From: Nocardiopsis ganjiahuensis DSM 45031
GTDB lineage: Bacteria; Actinomycetota; Actinomycetes; Streptosporangiales; Streptosporangiaceae
Direction: 5' to 3'
NCBI RefSeq assembly: GCF_000341085.1
Contig: NZ_ANBA01000009.1
Span: 682,001-746,000 of the forward strand
DNA: 64,000 nucleotides
Notes under the pieces: generated by a model
What the model saw: only the letters and a program-made list of their open reading frames with translations
Databases searched by the model: none
Told to the model about the DNA's origin: nothing
Translations under genes and position numbers: made by a program
Part shown: positions 17,842 through 27,048 of the stretch, one piece after another
How the letters are laid out: every line of letters starts with the position of its first letter
Numbering within the stretch: the first letter of the stretch is position 1

Positions 17842-19443
17842 TCAACGGGTCTCCAGCTGCTCCTTGCCGACCAGCACCCCGTCCTCGAAGCACAGCTGGT
17901 AGAAGACCACGTCCTCCTCGAACATGCCCGCGTCACTGCGGTACTGGTCGCAGGCCGGGTCGGCCGACACGAAACTCTCCAGCTGCCCCTGGGGCATCCC
18001 CACCGGGAAGTCGGGCAGTACCCCCTCGAGGTCGCTCCTGCTCTCGCCCACCTCGATCGACGCGTAGTCCTCCGGCGGCAGGGTGCTGCCCTCCAGGACC
18101 TGGGCGAGGACGAGGTAGACCGCCGCGATCACGAGCAGGACGACGACGACCGGGACGGCGATCAGGGCCAGCGTCCACGGTTGGACCCGGCGGTGGGCGG
18201 CCCGCTGGAGCTCGTCGATCACCTCCGCACCGCTGCCGTCCCCCTGCGCGCCGGCCACCTCCCCGCCGTCCAGCGGCATGGTGGCGCACACCTCCCAGCC
18301 GCCCTCGCGCGGACCGGCGGCCACGGTTCCGCGGACCAGCCGGACGCGCTCGCGAAGGCCGGTGAGCCCGTGCCCGCCGCCCGCACCCGGAGCCTGGCCG
18401 TCCGTCCGCGGCGCGGTGTTGGCGACCCGGACCTCCAGGCGGTGGCCGTCCGCGGTCAGCCACACCGACACCGGGGCCCCCGGGGCGTACTTGTTGGCGT
18501 TGGTCAGGGACTCCTGCACGACCCGGTGGACGGCCCGGTCCACCATCGGCGGCAGCGCGTCGAGCGGGCCCTCCCGTACCAGGGTGAGGTCCATCCCGGA
18601 GTCACGGGCGCGCTCGACCAGGTCGGCGACGCTCTCACCGGCGGGGACGGTCGGAGCGGGTTCGGACCCGGTGTCGGGGCGCAGCACCCCGATGATCTCC
18701 CGCAGCTGCGCGGTGGCCGAGACGGCGGTGGCGCGCAGTTCGGCGACCTCCTCGCGGTGGTGCTCCCCCAGGTCGGGGGAGACCTCCAGGGCCCCGGCCC
18801 GCAGGGCGATCAGGCTGAGCTCGTGGCCGAGGGAGTCGTGCATGTCCTGGGCGATCCGCGCGCGCTCGCGCAGCCGGGCCCGGTCCGCGGTGAGCCGCTG
18901 TTCGAGCTGGAGCTGGCGGGCGTGCTCCCACCCGGCCGCGCCCAGTTCGACGTACTGGCGCCGGTAGACGCCCAGCAGCCACGGCAGCCCCGTGCAGAAC
19001 ACCAGAGCGGTCGCGGCGGTGAGCCACAGACCCGGAGTCTCCTCGATCGAGGCCAACACGTGCGCGGTGGCGGCCAGGCACAGGGCGGCGAAGAGCCCCA
19101 CCGCGGCCCAGGTCCGCTTCGAACGGCGGCCCGCCAGGTAGGACAGGCAGATCAGCGGGACCAGGAAGGCCTGGGACCACGCACAGGCGATCACTGCCGG
19201 GACGGGGGCCAGGAGGGGGTAGGTGCGGCTGAGCACGATCGCCGCCCCCGCCACCGCGATGAGGACGACCATCCGCACGGTGTGGTCGCGGCCCACCACC
19301 GAGAAGGCGAAGAACTCGGTGAACAGCAGCAGGCCGATCCCGGACCACAGCAGCAGGTCGCGCACGACGGCGCCCCGGCTCGGCCATCCGGGTGCGGGGG
19401 TCAGGGCCCGGCGTGCGCCCCGGGACAGTTCGGCGTAGTCCAT
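17842..19443 (-). CDS. Sensor histidine kinase with extra C-terminal membrane segment and domain
   Basis: This 533-residue protein has several N-terminal membrane helices (to ~residue 170). A HisKA_3 region follows with the phospho-acceptor His in RIAQDMHDSLGHELSLIALRAG, and then an HATPase (VVQESLTNANKYAPGAPVSVWL; GGGHGLTGLRERV). Most NarL-partner kinases end there. Here another ~110 residues follow: a linker, a strong membrane helix at ~424-446 (LIAVPVVVVLLVIAAVYLVL), and an ~80-residue segment predicted outside the membrane. That segment contains YASIEVGESRSDLEGVLPDF and two Cys residues. It recalls small BLIP/SmpA-like folds. ATG 19443 is the start. Confidence 0.88.
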   Translation of the reverse strand: MDYAELSRGARRALTPAPGWPSRGAVVRDLLLWSGIGLLLFTEFFAFSVVGRDHTVRMVVLIAVAGAAIVLSRTYPLLAPVPAVIACAWSQAFLVPLICLSYLAGRRSKRTWAAVGLFAALCLAATAHVLASIEETPGLWLTAATALVFCTGLPWLLGVYRRQYVELGAAGWEHARQLQLEQRLTADRARLRERARIAQDMHDSLGHELSLIALRAGALEVSPDLGEHHREEVAELRATAVSATAQLREIIGVLRPDTGSEPAPTVPAGESVADLVERARDSGMDLTLVREGPLDALPPMVDRAVHRVVQESLTNANKYAPGAPVSVWLTADGHRLEVRVANTAPRTDGQAPGAGGGHGLTGLRERVRLVRGTVAAGPREGGWEVCATMPLDGGEVAGAQGDGSGAEVIDELQRAAHRRVQPWTLALIAVPVVVVLLVIAAVYLVLAQVLEGSTLPPEDYASIEVGESRSDLEGVLPDFPVGMPQGQLESFVSADPACDQYRSDAGMFEEDVVFYQLCFEDGVLVGKEQLETR

Positions 19444-19586
19444 GGAGGGGAACCTACACAGCTCAGGCCGGGTCCGGTCACCCTCGAAAGTCAGGTCCCG
19501 TCCCCCTTTCGTGCCAGTCCGCCTATCATGGGATGGTTTGCGGCCGAGGGCGACGGAACCGCGACACGACACAAGAACGAGGCCGA

Positions 19587-20873
19587 ATGTCACCCCTGGA
19601 AACCCTGCGGCGGATGAACCGGATCGCCGGCTGGCCGCTGCTCCTCGCCACCTTCCTGGCGCGGCTGCCCGTGTCGATGACCCTGATCGGGCTCCTCACC
19701 CTCGTCACCAGCACCACCGGCAGCGTCGCCGCGGCCGGCCTGGTCTCCGGGGCGTTCGCGCTCGGTGAGGCCGTGGGCGGTCCGGTCATCGCCCGTTTCG
19801 CCGACCGCCACGGGCAGCGGGTCCCCGTCCTGGTCACCGCCGCCGTGGACACGGCCCTGATCGCCCTGCTGGTCGCCGCTGTCACGGTGGACGCCCCGCT
19901 GCCCGTCCTCGTGGCGCTGGCCGCCGCCGGCGGCCTGTGCATGCCCCAGGTCGGCCCGATGGCGCGCACGCGCTGGGTGGTGCTGATCCGCAAGGGCCCC
20001 GACCGCGGTCCGGAGCGCGAACGCTCGGTGTCGGCGGCGATGTCGGTGGAGGGCGTACTGGACGAGGCGTCGTTCGTCCTGGGCCCGGCCCTGGTCGGTG
20101 TCCTCACGCTCACCCTCTCCCCCACCGCGAGTGTGCTCGGCGCGGCCGTGCTGATCGGTGTGTTCGGCACCGTGTTCGCCCTGCACCCCACCGCCCCGCC
20201 CGGGTCGGCCCCGGTACGCGGCGCAGAGGGCCGCATCACCCGCCCCGCGCTGCTCCTACTCGCCGTGCCGATGTTCTGCCAGGGGCTGTTCTTCGGGGGG
20301 ATGTCGACGGGGGTGACCGCGTTCGCGGACAACGCCGGGCACGGGGACCTGTCCGGGCTGATGTACGCGGTGATGGGTTCCAGCAGCGCCGTCGCCGGGC
20401 TGATGATGGCCTCGCTGCCGGTGGGCTTCTCGCTGACCGCGCGCACCCGGGTGGCGGCGGGCGGTCTGGCCCTGCTCACCCTCCCCCTGTACCTGGACCA
20501 CGGGCCCGCGACCCTGGCGGTCACCATCTTCGTCCTGGGCATCGCGATCGGCCCGCACCTGGTGAGCCTGTTCGGACTGATCGAACGGGCCGCCCCGCCC
20601 AGCCGGCTGTCGCAGTCGATGGCCGTCATCCTGAGCAGCCTGATCCTGGGGCAGTCCCTGGGCTCCATGGTCTCCGGCGCCCTGGCCGACGCCTACGGCC
20701 ACCAGGGTGCGTTCGCGCTGGCCACGGCGGGCGGACTGATCTCGTTCGCGGTGACCACGCTGGTACTGCGCGGGCACTGGTACGACCGGGCCGCCACCTC
20801 CGCCCCGGACACCGTCGGCCCGCCCCCGGAAGCGCCCGCGGCCAGGGCCACCGGCCTCTCCCGCGGAGCCTGA
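19587..20873 (+). CDS. MFS transporter
   Basis: This 428-residue protein has about 12 membrane helices and the MFS motif FADRHGQRVPVLVTA after helix 2. The ATG at 19587 was chosen because it precedes MSPLETLRRMNRIAGWPLLL, a typical short cytoplasmic leader before helix 1. Upstream in-frame sequence is low-complexity. It is divergent from the histidine kinase gene (143 bases apart), so the two-component system might control it. The C-terminal ~30 residues are Pro/Ala rich. Substrate unknown. Confidence 0.85.
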   Translation: MSPLETLRRMNRIAGWPLLLATFLARLPVSMTLIGLLTLVTSTTGSVAAAGLVSGAFALGEAVGGPVIARFADRHGQRVPVLVTAAVDTALIALLVAAVTVDAPLPVLVALAAAGGLCMPQVGPMARTRWVVLIRKGPDRGPERERSVSAAMSVEGVLDEASFVLGPALVGVLTLTLSPTASVLGAAVLIGVFGTVFALHPTAPPGSAPVRGAEGRITRPALLLLAVPMFCQGLFFGGMSTGVTAFADNAGHGDLSGLMYAVMGSSSAVAGLMMASLPVGFSLTARTRVAAGGLALLTLPLYLDHGPATLAVTIFVLGIAIGPHLVSLFGLIERAAPPSRLSQSMAVILSSLILGQSLGSMVSGALADAYGHQGAFALATAGGLISFAVTTLVLRGHWYDRAATSAPDTVGPPPEAPAARATGLSRGA

Positions 20874-20965
20874 TCCGGGCCGACCCCGCAGCCATACCGG
20901 GCAGATGTTAAGCCCGCGTTAAGGCGCTGGTCAGTGACGGGCGGACGAACCTAGGCTTGGGGACC

Positions 20966-21439
20966 ATGCTTGATCTGTTCAAGGCGCTCGCCCCCCGCGC
21001 CAGCCTCCGCCGTGAGTCGGCCCTGCCGCCCCCGCCTCTCGCCGGGATCGCCCGCGTGACCCTCTCCGTGCGCGACCGAGACGTGAGCGCGCACTTCTAC
21101 CGCTCCGTCCTGGGGTTCCGAGCGGAGCGCCCGGACGATCGGGACGGCCTGCGCCAGACCGTGTTCCGCCACCCCAGCGGGCTGCTCATCGACCTGGTCC
21201 AGCACCGGGACAACTTCAAGGGCCGCTTCGACAGCCGCCGCTGCGGCCTGGGCCGGCTCACCCTGGCCGCGCCCAACCTGGGCGTACTGGAGGCCTGGGA
21301 GGACCGGTTCGCCCGGATGGACGTGGACCACATCCCGGTCGTCCACACCGAGGAGGGGTCGACCCTGGTCTTCCACGACCCCGACGGCACCGAACTCGCC
21401 CTGTTCGTCCCCGCCGACCCCGACACCGGCGAGGACTAG
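20966..21439 (+). CDS. Glyoxalase/VOC-superfamily protein
   Basis: This 157-residue protein holds one VOC domain: IARVTLSVRDRDVSAHFYRSVLGFRAERP at the start and STLVFHDPDGTELALFVPA at the end. A metal-ligand Glu is plausible in the last strand (GTELALF). An N-terminal ~25-residue Arg/Pro-rich extension precedes the fold. Members include glyoxalase I, dioxygenases and bleomycin-type resistance proteins; which applies here is unclear. Single gene. Confidence 0.8.
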   Translation: MLDLFKALAPRASLRRESALPPPPLAGIARVTLSVRDRDVSAHFYRSVLGFRAERPDDRDGLRQTVFRHPSGLLIDLVQHRDNFKGRFDSRRCGLGRLTLAAPNLGVLEAWEDRFARMDVDHIPVVHTEEGSTLVFHDPDGTELALFVPADPDTGED

Positions 21440-21488
21440 CCTCCGGCGGAGACCAGGCCACGCGGGCACCCGGCACCGCGGGGGCCGC

Positions 21489-21517
21489 GGAGCCGGGTCG
21501 GGCCGGGGGTCGGCTCC
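21489..21517. terminator. Hairpin between convergent genes
   Basis: GGAGCCG (21489-21495) pairs with CGGCTCC (21511-21517) between the glyoxalase-like gene and the convergent DeoR gene. It is GC-rich with no U-tract. Confidence 0.45.
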
Positions 21518-21524
21518 GGGCCGC

Positions 21525-22295
21525 TCACTCGCTCGGAACGGTCCTGAGCCGGATGTCGCGCTCGCCGAGCTCGTCCACCGCGGAGCGCGGCAGGCGGTCG
21601 TCGGTGATGATGAGGTCGAACTCCTCCAGGCGGGCCACCCGGAAGGTGCCGAACTTGCCGTACTTGGTGCTGTCCACGACCAGGACGCTCTTGGAGGCGA
21701 TGCGCAGCAGCTCCTGCTTGGCGATCACCTTGGCCTCGGAGGGGGTGGTCGAGCCGCGTTCGGCGTCCCAGGAACTGCTCGCGATGAACGCGAGGTCCAC
21801 GTTGACCTGGCGGAGGAAGTCCGCGGTGAACTGGCCGACCGAGGAGTGGTCGGAGTGCGACACCACGCCCCCGGTGTGGATCAGCTCGATCCCCGGGTAC
21901 TCCATCAGGTGGCCCACGACGTTGAAGTCGCTGGTGATGACAGTGAGCCCGACCTTGTCGGTGAGCAGCGGCACCATCTGCAGGGTGGTCGTTCCCGCGT
22001 CCAGGTAGATGGTGAAGTTCTCCCGCACCAGATCGGCCGCGGCGCGCGCTATGGCGCGCTTGGCGGGCACCTCCAGCTGGGCCTTGGCCAGGTAGGAGGG
22101 CTCGCTCTTGAGCCGGGCGGCCAGTCGTACGCCACCGGTGACCGAGAGGACCTTGCCGTCGTTCTCCAGGGCCTGGATGTCACGACGTACCGTCATGTGG
22201 GACACGGACAGCATCGACGTGAGCTCGTTGATACTCAGCACGTGTCGCTCCTGGAGGAGCTTCAGGATGTGCTCTCGCCGTTGGTCCGGGATCAT
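21525..22295 (-). CDS. DeoR-family transcriptional regulator
   Basis: This 256-residue protein has a DeoR HTH at residues ~5-55 (RREHILKLLQERHVLSINELTSMLSVSHMTVRRDIQALE) and the sugar-phosphate sensor domain. The latter carries YLDAGTTTLQM, TSDFNV, HTGGVV and a conserved Lys late in VLVVDSTKYGK. The effector is usually a phosphorylated sugar or sugar alcohol. It is divergent from a GDPD-like gene, which suggests glycerol or glycerophosphodiester metabolism. That link is inference. Confidence 0.9.
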   Translation of the reverse strand: MIPDQRREHILKLLQERHVLSINELTSMLSVSHMTVRRDIQALENDGKVLSVTGGVRLAARLKSEPSYLAKAQLEVPAKRAIARAAADLVRENFTIYLDAGTTTLQMVPLLTDKVGLTVITSDFNVVGHLMEYPGIELIHTGGVVSHSDHSSVGQFTADFLRQVNVDLAFIASSSWDAERGSTTPSEAKVIAKQELLRIASKSVLVVDSTKYGKFGTFRVARLEEFDLIITDDRLPRSAVDELGERDIRLRTVPSE

Positions 22296-22529
22296 CGTTC
22301 GCCTCACACTCGGGGGCCGACCTTGCGGATGCCGTGCGGTCACGACACCCGATAACAAAGTTTCCCAGCTAGCTGTACCCAGGACGGTTCCCACACGACG
22401 TGAGACCGCTCGCAATCGCGGCGCGACCGGGCCCTCCGGCCCCGCCGCACGGGCCGATCCGGAGCGTCCTGGTGGGCGTTTTTCCTGTTTGCGCCACGTA
22501 ACGCGATAATTTTTGCCACTCTTGACTGC

Positions 22530-23300
22530 ATGACGTTGTCCATCGCACTACGCGGAGACACCGCACGATTCCCGGGTAACACGCTCCCGGCCCTGCGCTC
22601 AGCCTTGCGCGCCGGGGTCGACCTGGTCAAGATCGACGTCCACCTCACCTCGGACGGGTATCCGGTCCTGGTGGACGAACGTGTCGTGACCGTCCCGGGT
22701 TCCCCGCCCCGCCAGGTCGGTGATCTGACCCTGGCCGAACTGGCCGCCGCCCGCGACGACGTGGAGCGGCGCGTCCCCACACTGATGGAGGTCCTGGCCG
22801 AGTTCTGCGGCCGGGACGCCTCACCGCTGCTGATCGACGCCACCGCGCCCGAGGCCGCGCTGGCCGCCGACACCGCCCTGCGCGAGCACGGGTTCGGCGA
22901 CCAGGCGCTGTTCACCGGACCGGTGGAGACACTCCGAGCCCTGCGCGCCCGCAGCCCCGGTGTGCGGTTGATGCTGGCATGGGACCAGCCCGGCGCACCG
23001 CCGGAGGAGACCGCGCGGTCGTTGCGCCCGGTGTTCCTGGGCACGCACTACACCCTGTTGAACCGGGAAACCGTCGGGGAAATGCACCGGCACGGTTATG
23101 GGGTCGTCGCCTGGACCGTGAACGAATTCCCGGAGATGGCCCGACTGATCGGAATGGGAGTGGACGCCCTTGCCACCGAACGCCTCGACGACCTGGTTTC
23201 ACTGACCACCGGCCGCGCCCAGGGGGCACCGCGAGAAACCGAACAGGGGGCCGCGCGAAGAACGGTACAGGGAACCTCGCCGACCCCCGGCCCGGCCTGA
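22530..23300 (+). CDS. Glycerophosphodiester phosphodiesterase-like protein, degenerate active site
   Basis: This 256-residue protein has the TIM-barrel pattern of GDPD proteins: FPGNTLPALRSAL, IDVHLTSDGYPVLVDE, VPTLMEVLAEF, a late VVAWTVNEFPEMARLIGMGVDALATE. Key catalytic positions differ. Residue 7 is Leu where the family has His (HRG). Residue 16 is Gly where Glu of the ENT motif sits. Residue 34 is Lys instead of the ExD Glu. Residue 48 is Val where the second His lies. Asp36 remains. It may therefore be a non-catalytic paralogue. Its C-terminal ~30 residues are a low-complexity Gly/Thr/Gln/Arg tail. Divergent from the DeoR regulator. Confidence 0.8.
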   Translation: MTLSIALRGDTARFPGNTLPALRSALRAGVDLVKIDVHLTSDGYPVLVDERVVTVPGSPPRQVGDLTLAELAAARDDVERRVPTLMEVLAEFCGRDASPLLIDATAPEAALAADTALREHGFGDQALFTGPVETLRALRARSPGVRLMLAWDQPGAPPEETARSLRPVFLGTHYTLLNRETVGEMHRHGYGVVAWTVNEFPEMARLIGMGVDALATERLDDLVSLTTGRAQGAPRETEQGAARRTVQGTSPTPGPA

Positions 23301-23367
23301 GAGGGCACCTGGAAAGGCTCCTCACGGCCGCCGACCCGACCGGAGAACCGGCACGATCACCTCATAA

Positions 23368-23411
23368 AGAACTTCAATGCGCACATGGACACCATGCGCA
23401 CCATAAGTTCT
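23368..23411. promoter_or_regulatory. Inverted repeat upstream of a TetR gene
   Basis: AGAACTT (23368-23374) and AAGTTCT (23405-23411) enclose two TGCGCA palindromes and a CATGG-ACA-CCATG hairpin. It lies ~93 bases before the TetR-type gene at 23504 in a lower-GC stretch, so it is a plausible autoregulatory operator. Confidence 0.45.
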
Positions 23412-23503
23412 GCGTTCTCGAATGAGTTCCGCCGTTCTACACGATTTGTCGCCCGCCCGTGGATATCCTTGGATTCCCTCCCCTTCGCGGTGCACTCCGA
23501 CCG

Positions 23504-24139
23504 ATGAGAAATCAACGAATGACGGCCGATGTCTCCCCTCACGCGCTTCGCACGACGGCCCCCGTCCTGGACTGCGCGGCCCGACTGTTCGCCGAGCACG
23601 GTGCCCGCGGCATGGCCATGTCCGACCTGACCCACCGGATCGCCACCGAGACCGGCACCGACGCGGCGTGCCTCAGGCGGGCCTTCCCCACCCGGTTCGA
23701 TCTGTCCTACGCCGTCGTGTTACGCGCCACGCGCGAACGCGTCAACGGCCAGCTGGCCGCCGACTCCCCCGCGAGGCCACCCACCGAACGCATGTCCGAC
23801 CTCGTCCGCAGACACGTGCGCTCCGGCTGGAGGCACCGGGCCGCCATCGCCCTGAGCCAGGAGCTGCTGCCGACGCTGCGGGCCATCCACCCCGCCCGGC
23901 ACCGCGAGATCAGCTCCCTGCACCGTCTCTACCGGGAGCACGTCCGCGAGATCATCGTGGCCGGGGTGACCGTCGACCAGTTCCGGATCCGCGACAGCGG
24001 CAAGGCCGCCGACACCGTTCTGGAGACCTTCGACTCGCTCCTGCACTGGTACGCCCCCGGGGCCGGGCTCAGCCTCAACGACCTCGGCGGCGTCTACGTC
24101 GACCTGGTGATCCACCACCACCTCCGGTGCCCGCGCTGA
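23504..24139 (+). CDS. TetR-family transcriptional regulator
   Basis: This ~211-residue protein has an N-terminal TetR-type HTH (VLDCAARLFAEHGARGMAMSDLTHRIATETGTDAACLRRAFPTRFDL). The all-helical ligand domain follows. ATG 23504 and ATG 23519 are both possible starts, and neither has a strong ribosome site. It is convergent with the SGNH hydrolase gene, 25 bases away. Its targets are unknown. Confidence 0.8.
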   Translation: MRNQRMTADVSPHALRTTAPVLDCAARLFAEHGARGMAMSDLTHRIATETGTDAACLRRAFPTRFDLSYAVVLRATRERVNGQLAADSPARPPTERMSDLVRRHVRSGWRHRAAIALSQELLPTLRAIHPARHREISSLHRLYREHVREIIVAGVTVDQFRIRDSGKAADTVLETFDSLLHWYAPGAGLSLNDLGGVYVDLVIHHHLRCPR

Positions 24140-24164
24140 CCGGGCACGCGCGCAACGCCCCGGC

Positions 24165-26072
24165 TCAGTCGCCGACCAGCTCGTACAGGTCCACCGACTC
24201 CGCGATCGCCCGCAGCCCGGCCTCGTTGGGGTGCAGGTGGTCTCCGGAGTCGTACTCCGGGCGCAGCCGTTCCGGTACCTCCGGGTCGCGCAGCGCCGCG
24301 TCGAAGTCCCACACGCCGTCGAAGACCGAACCCGGTTCCCGCGCCTGCTCCCGAAGGTAGGTGTTGACCCGCTGGCGCCCCTGCTCCGCCTCGGGGGTGC
24401 ACCGGGCCTCGCCCGCGCACGGCGCCAGCGTCGCCACGAACACCCGCACGCCGTGCTCGTCCGCGGTGGCGGCCAGCCGCCCCAGCCCCGCGATCACCAC
24501 CTCCGGGGACGCACCCCAGCGCAGGTCGTTGATCCCGGCGAAGACCACCAGCGTCTCCACCCCGTTCCGCGCGAACACGTCGCGCTGGACCCGGTGCAGC
24601 ATGCTCACGCCGCTGGCGTAGGTGGACACACCCTCGCCCGGGTAACCGTCCGCCGTGACCCGGTTGCCCGCGATCCCGAGGTTGAGCACCCCCGGGTTCG
24701 GCAGGTCCGCGCTGGCGTGCAGCCGTGCGCTGAGCACGTCCGGCCAGCGCGTGTGGGCGTCCCGGCCGGCGCGCAGGCCGTCGGTGATGGAGTCTCCGTA
24801 GGCCACCACCGCGCCCGGCCCGTCCATCACCTCGATCCCGGTGAGGAAGGGCCACTGGTCCACCAGTCCGGTGAACGGCTCCCCGGTGCTGTCCAGGGTC
24901 TGGTCGCCGCTGCCGGGCGCGCTCGTGTAGTTGGTGTCCACCGAGGCGTAGTGGACGGGCGCCTTGGAGACCCGTTCGGGCAGGTGGAAGCTGACCAGGA
25001 GCTCGGTCTGGGGCGGGAGGAGGATGTCGACCGGGTCGCTGACCAGGCTGCCCCCGGCCGGGATGACCGCCCCGGGAGCGCCGTCGAAGGTGAGTGGGAC
25101 CGCCGCGCCGCGGGTCGCCGCGCCCTCCGACCGCAGGGCCACGGAGGCCGCCCCGATGGCGACCGGGCGGGAGGCGAAGGTGTTGTCGAGACGGATCCGG
25201 GCCTTGGGGCCGCCGGTGGTGGTGCGCACCGAGAGGCGCAGCGTCTGGTCCTCCCAGGGGCCGACCTCCATGTAGCCGGAGGTGGCCCGCCCCCAGGTCC
25301 CGGTCCAGGTCTGCGAGGCCGGGCGTCCTCCCACGGAGAACACGTGCAGGTTCGCGTCGTCGTCCAGGACCGTGGGCAGGACGACGTGGTCGACCTCGCG
25401 GTCGGCGTCCAGCGGCACCGACCGGGCGTACAGGCGCACGGAGCCGATGGCGCCCTGCCCGAATCCCGTGGCCGAGTTGGCGTAGGGCAGGGACAGGACC
25501 GCGTCGCCGGCCGGTCCCGCCGCCCAGTCGGGGACGGTGAGGGGGAAGTCCTTCGTACCGCCGTCGGCGTAGACCACCCGTCCGTTGCCCCGGACCTCGT
25601 CGCCGCTGCCGTCGGTCCGGGTTCCGGTGACCAGGAAGGTCAGGGAGCGCATCCGCGCGGGTTCGGCGGTGAGCGCGACGGACTGGCCGTCGGCGATCAC
25701 GTGGTCGGGCCGACCCGGACCGTAGGCGGGGAGCTCGAGGGGGGTGTCCAGGAGGACCAGCTTCCCACCGGGGTGCCAGCCGGCCGCGGCCAGACCGCGC
25801 TCGGACAGGCTGTTGCCCGCGCCGTCGAGGTCACCGGTGCCCGCGGACCCGTCCTGGGAGATACCGACCCGGTCCAGAAGGGCGGACAGCGGCTGGGCCA
25901 CGGGAGCCTCGGAGTCGTCGGAGGGCCGAGCGGTGACGTCGGGGGTGGTCCTGGTGTTGAAGGCGGCCAGCAGGAGCAGGGCCACGACGATGACGGAGGC
26001 GCCCCGCAGGACGTGGTCCCAGACCGTGCTCCGCCGGTCCCTGCCGTCCGCGTCTGTTCGGCCTCCCACCAC
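24165..26072 (-). CDS. SGNH/GDSL-family hydrolase with N-terminal membrane anchor
   Basis: This 635-residue protein starts at GTG 26072 behind GGAGGAAGG. A single hydrophobic segment (VIVVALLLLAAFNT) near residue 30 is a signal-anchor. About 300 residues of unassigned beta-rich sequence follow. The C-terminal SGNH hydrolase has the nucleophile Ser in VVAYGDSITDG, NLGIAGNRV, FAGINDLRW, and the catalytic Asp-His in SGDHLHPNEAG. Such extracytoplasmic enzymes deacylate polysaccharides or lipids. The large N-terminal part may be a carbohydrate-binding jelly roll. Divergent from the duplicated A/B module. Confidence 0.88.
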   Translation of the reverse strand: MVGGRTDADGRDRRSTVWDHVLRGASVIVVALLLLAAFNTRTTPDVTARPSDDSEAPVAQPLSALLDRVGISQDGSAGTGDLDGAGNSLSERGLAAAGWHPGGKLVLLDTPLELPAYGPGRPDHVIADGQSVALTAEPARMRSLTFLVTGTRTDGSGDEVRGNGRVVYADGGTKDFPLTVPDWAAGPAGDAVLSLPYANSATGFGQGAIGSVRLYARSVPLDADREVDHVVLPTVLDDDANLHVFSVGGRPASQTWTGTWGRATSGYMEVGPWEDQTLRLSVRTTTGGPKARIRLDNTFASRPVAIGAASVALRSEGAATRGAAVPLTFDGAPGAVIPAGGSLVSDPVDILLPPQTELLVSFHLPERVSKAPVHYASVDTNYTSAPGSGDQTLDSTGEPFTGLVDQWPFLTGIEVMDGPGAVVAYGDSITDGLRAGRDAHTRWPDVLSARLHASADLPNPGVLNLGIAGNRVTADGYPGEGVSTYASGVSMLHRVQRDVFARNGVETLVVFAGINDLRWGASPEVVIAGLGRLAATADEHGVRVFVATLAPCAGEARCTPEAEQGRQRVNTYLREQAREPGSVFDGVWDFDAALRDPEVPERLRPEYDSGDHLHPNEAGLRAIAESVDLYELVGD

Positions 26073-26398
26073 TACACGCCTTCCTCCCCCGGATACACCT
26101 GCTCCACCGACATCTCCGACGGTCCCCGTCGTGCGGTGGTTGCTGAGACGTGGGACACGGCGGTCTCCGACCGGCGGCCAGTCTAGGACCTGTCCGGCGG
26201 ACGCACGGCCTGTTCCGCACCGGATGCGCGCCGGTTCCGGCCCCACCCGTCGGTCCCGGCCGACCTTCCGGAACCGGCACCGGGAAACCCGGCGCCTCCT
26301 TCGCACCCGCTCCCACCTGCCCAAACCCCCGAGGCCCACGGAACGTGGCGTTTCGTACCGGGCGCTTGGGGGCAAAGGCCGGTCAGGAGGTACCCCCC
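26073..26398. other. Divergent intergenic region
   Basis: 326 bases between the SGNH hydrolase and the first A gene. It must hold both promoters. A shared operator was not recognised. AGGAGG at 26385-26390 is the ribosome site for the A gene. Confidence 0.4.
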
Positions 26399-27028
26399 GT
26401 GGAGACCGGAACGATCGTCATCATCGTCATAGCCGTGATCCTCATCGCCGCAGGAGCCGCGGTCGCCGCACAGCTGGTGATCCTCCCCGCCCTTCGTACC
26501 AACCGGCTCAGGAACCGCTTCGGCCCGGAGTACGACCGGGCACTGGAGGCGCACAGCGGCAAGGCGGACGCCGAACACGACCTCGCCGAGCGGCTCCGTC
26601 GCCGCGGCGGCACCGAACTGCGCGACCTCACCCCGCAGGAGCGCGCGGCGCACGCCGACGCGTGGGCCTCGATACAGCGGGACTTCGTGGACGACCCCGT
26701 CGGCTCGGTGCGCAGAGCACGGAGCCTCACCGACACGATCATGCGGACCCTGGGCTACCCCGACGGCCCGGTGGCCGAGGACGGCGTCCACGACGACGCG
26801 AGCTTCGAGCGCCGGGCCGAGGACCTGTCCGTGGACCATCCCGCGGCGGTCGCCCGTTACCGCGACACCTGGGCGGCCGGGCACCTCGCCGAGGCGGACC
26901 GGACGGCCACCGAGAACCTGCGCGAGGCCCTGCTCGCCTACCGGGGACTGGTGGAGGCTCTGCTCGGCGGCCTCCCCCAGGACCACGGCAGGGACAACGG
27001 CACAGCCCGCGCCCAACAGGCGGAGTAG
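26399..27028 (+). CDS. Module A protein, copy 1: membrane-anchored, FVDDP-domain family
   Basis: This 209-residue protein starts at GTG 26399, 8 bases after a perfect AGGAGG. Residues 3-31 form one membrane helix (IVIIVIAVILIAAGAAV). A conserved soluble domain follows: RLRNRFGPEYDRALEAH, then WASIQRDFVDDPVGSVRRA, then AEDLSVDHPAAVARY, and TENLREALLAYRGLVEALLGGL. This domain is widespread in actinomycetes as an uncharacterised protein. It shares the FVDDP motif and the C-terminal LREAL.YR.LV element with the next gene. Copy 2 at 27855 is clearly paralogous. Role unknown. Confidence 0.75.
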   Translation: METGTIVIIVIAVILIAAGAAVAAQLVILPALRTNRLRNRFGPEYDRALEAHSGKADAEHDLAERLRRRGGTELRDLTPQERAAHADAWASIQRDFVDDPVGSVRRARSLTDTIMRTLGYPDGPVAEDGVHDDASFERRAEDLSVDHPAAVARYRDTWAAGHLAEADRTATENLREALLAYRGLVEALLGGLPQDHGRDNGTARAQQAE

Positions 27029-27048
27029 TCACCACGAGGGAGGTTGAC

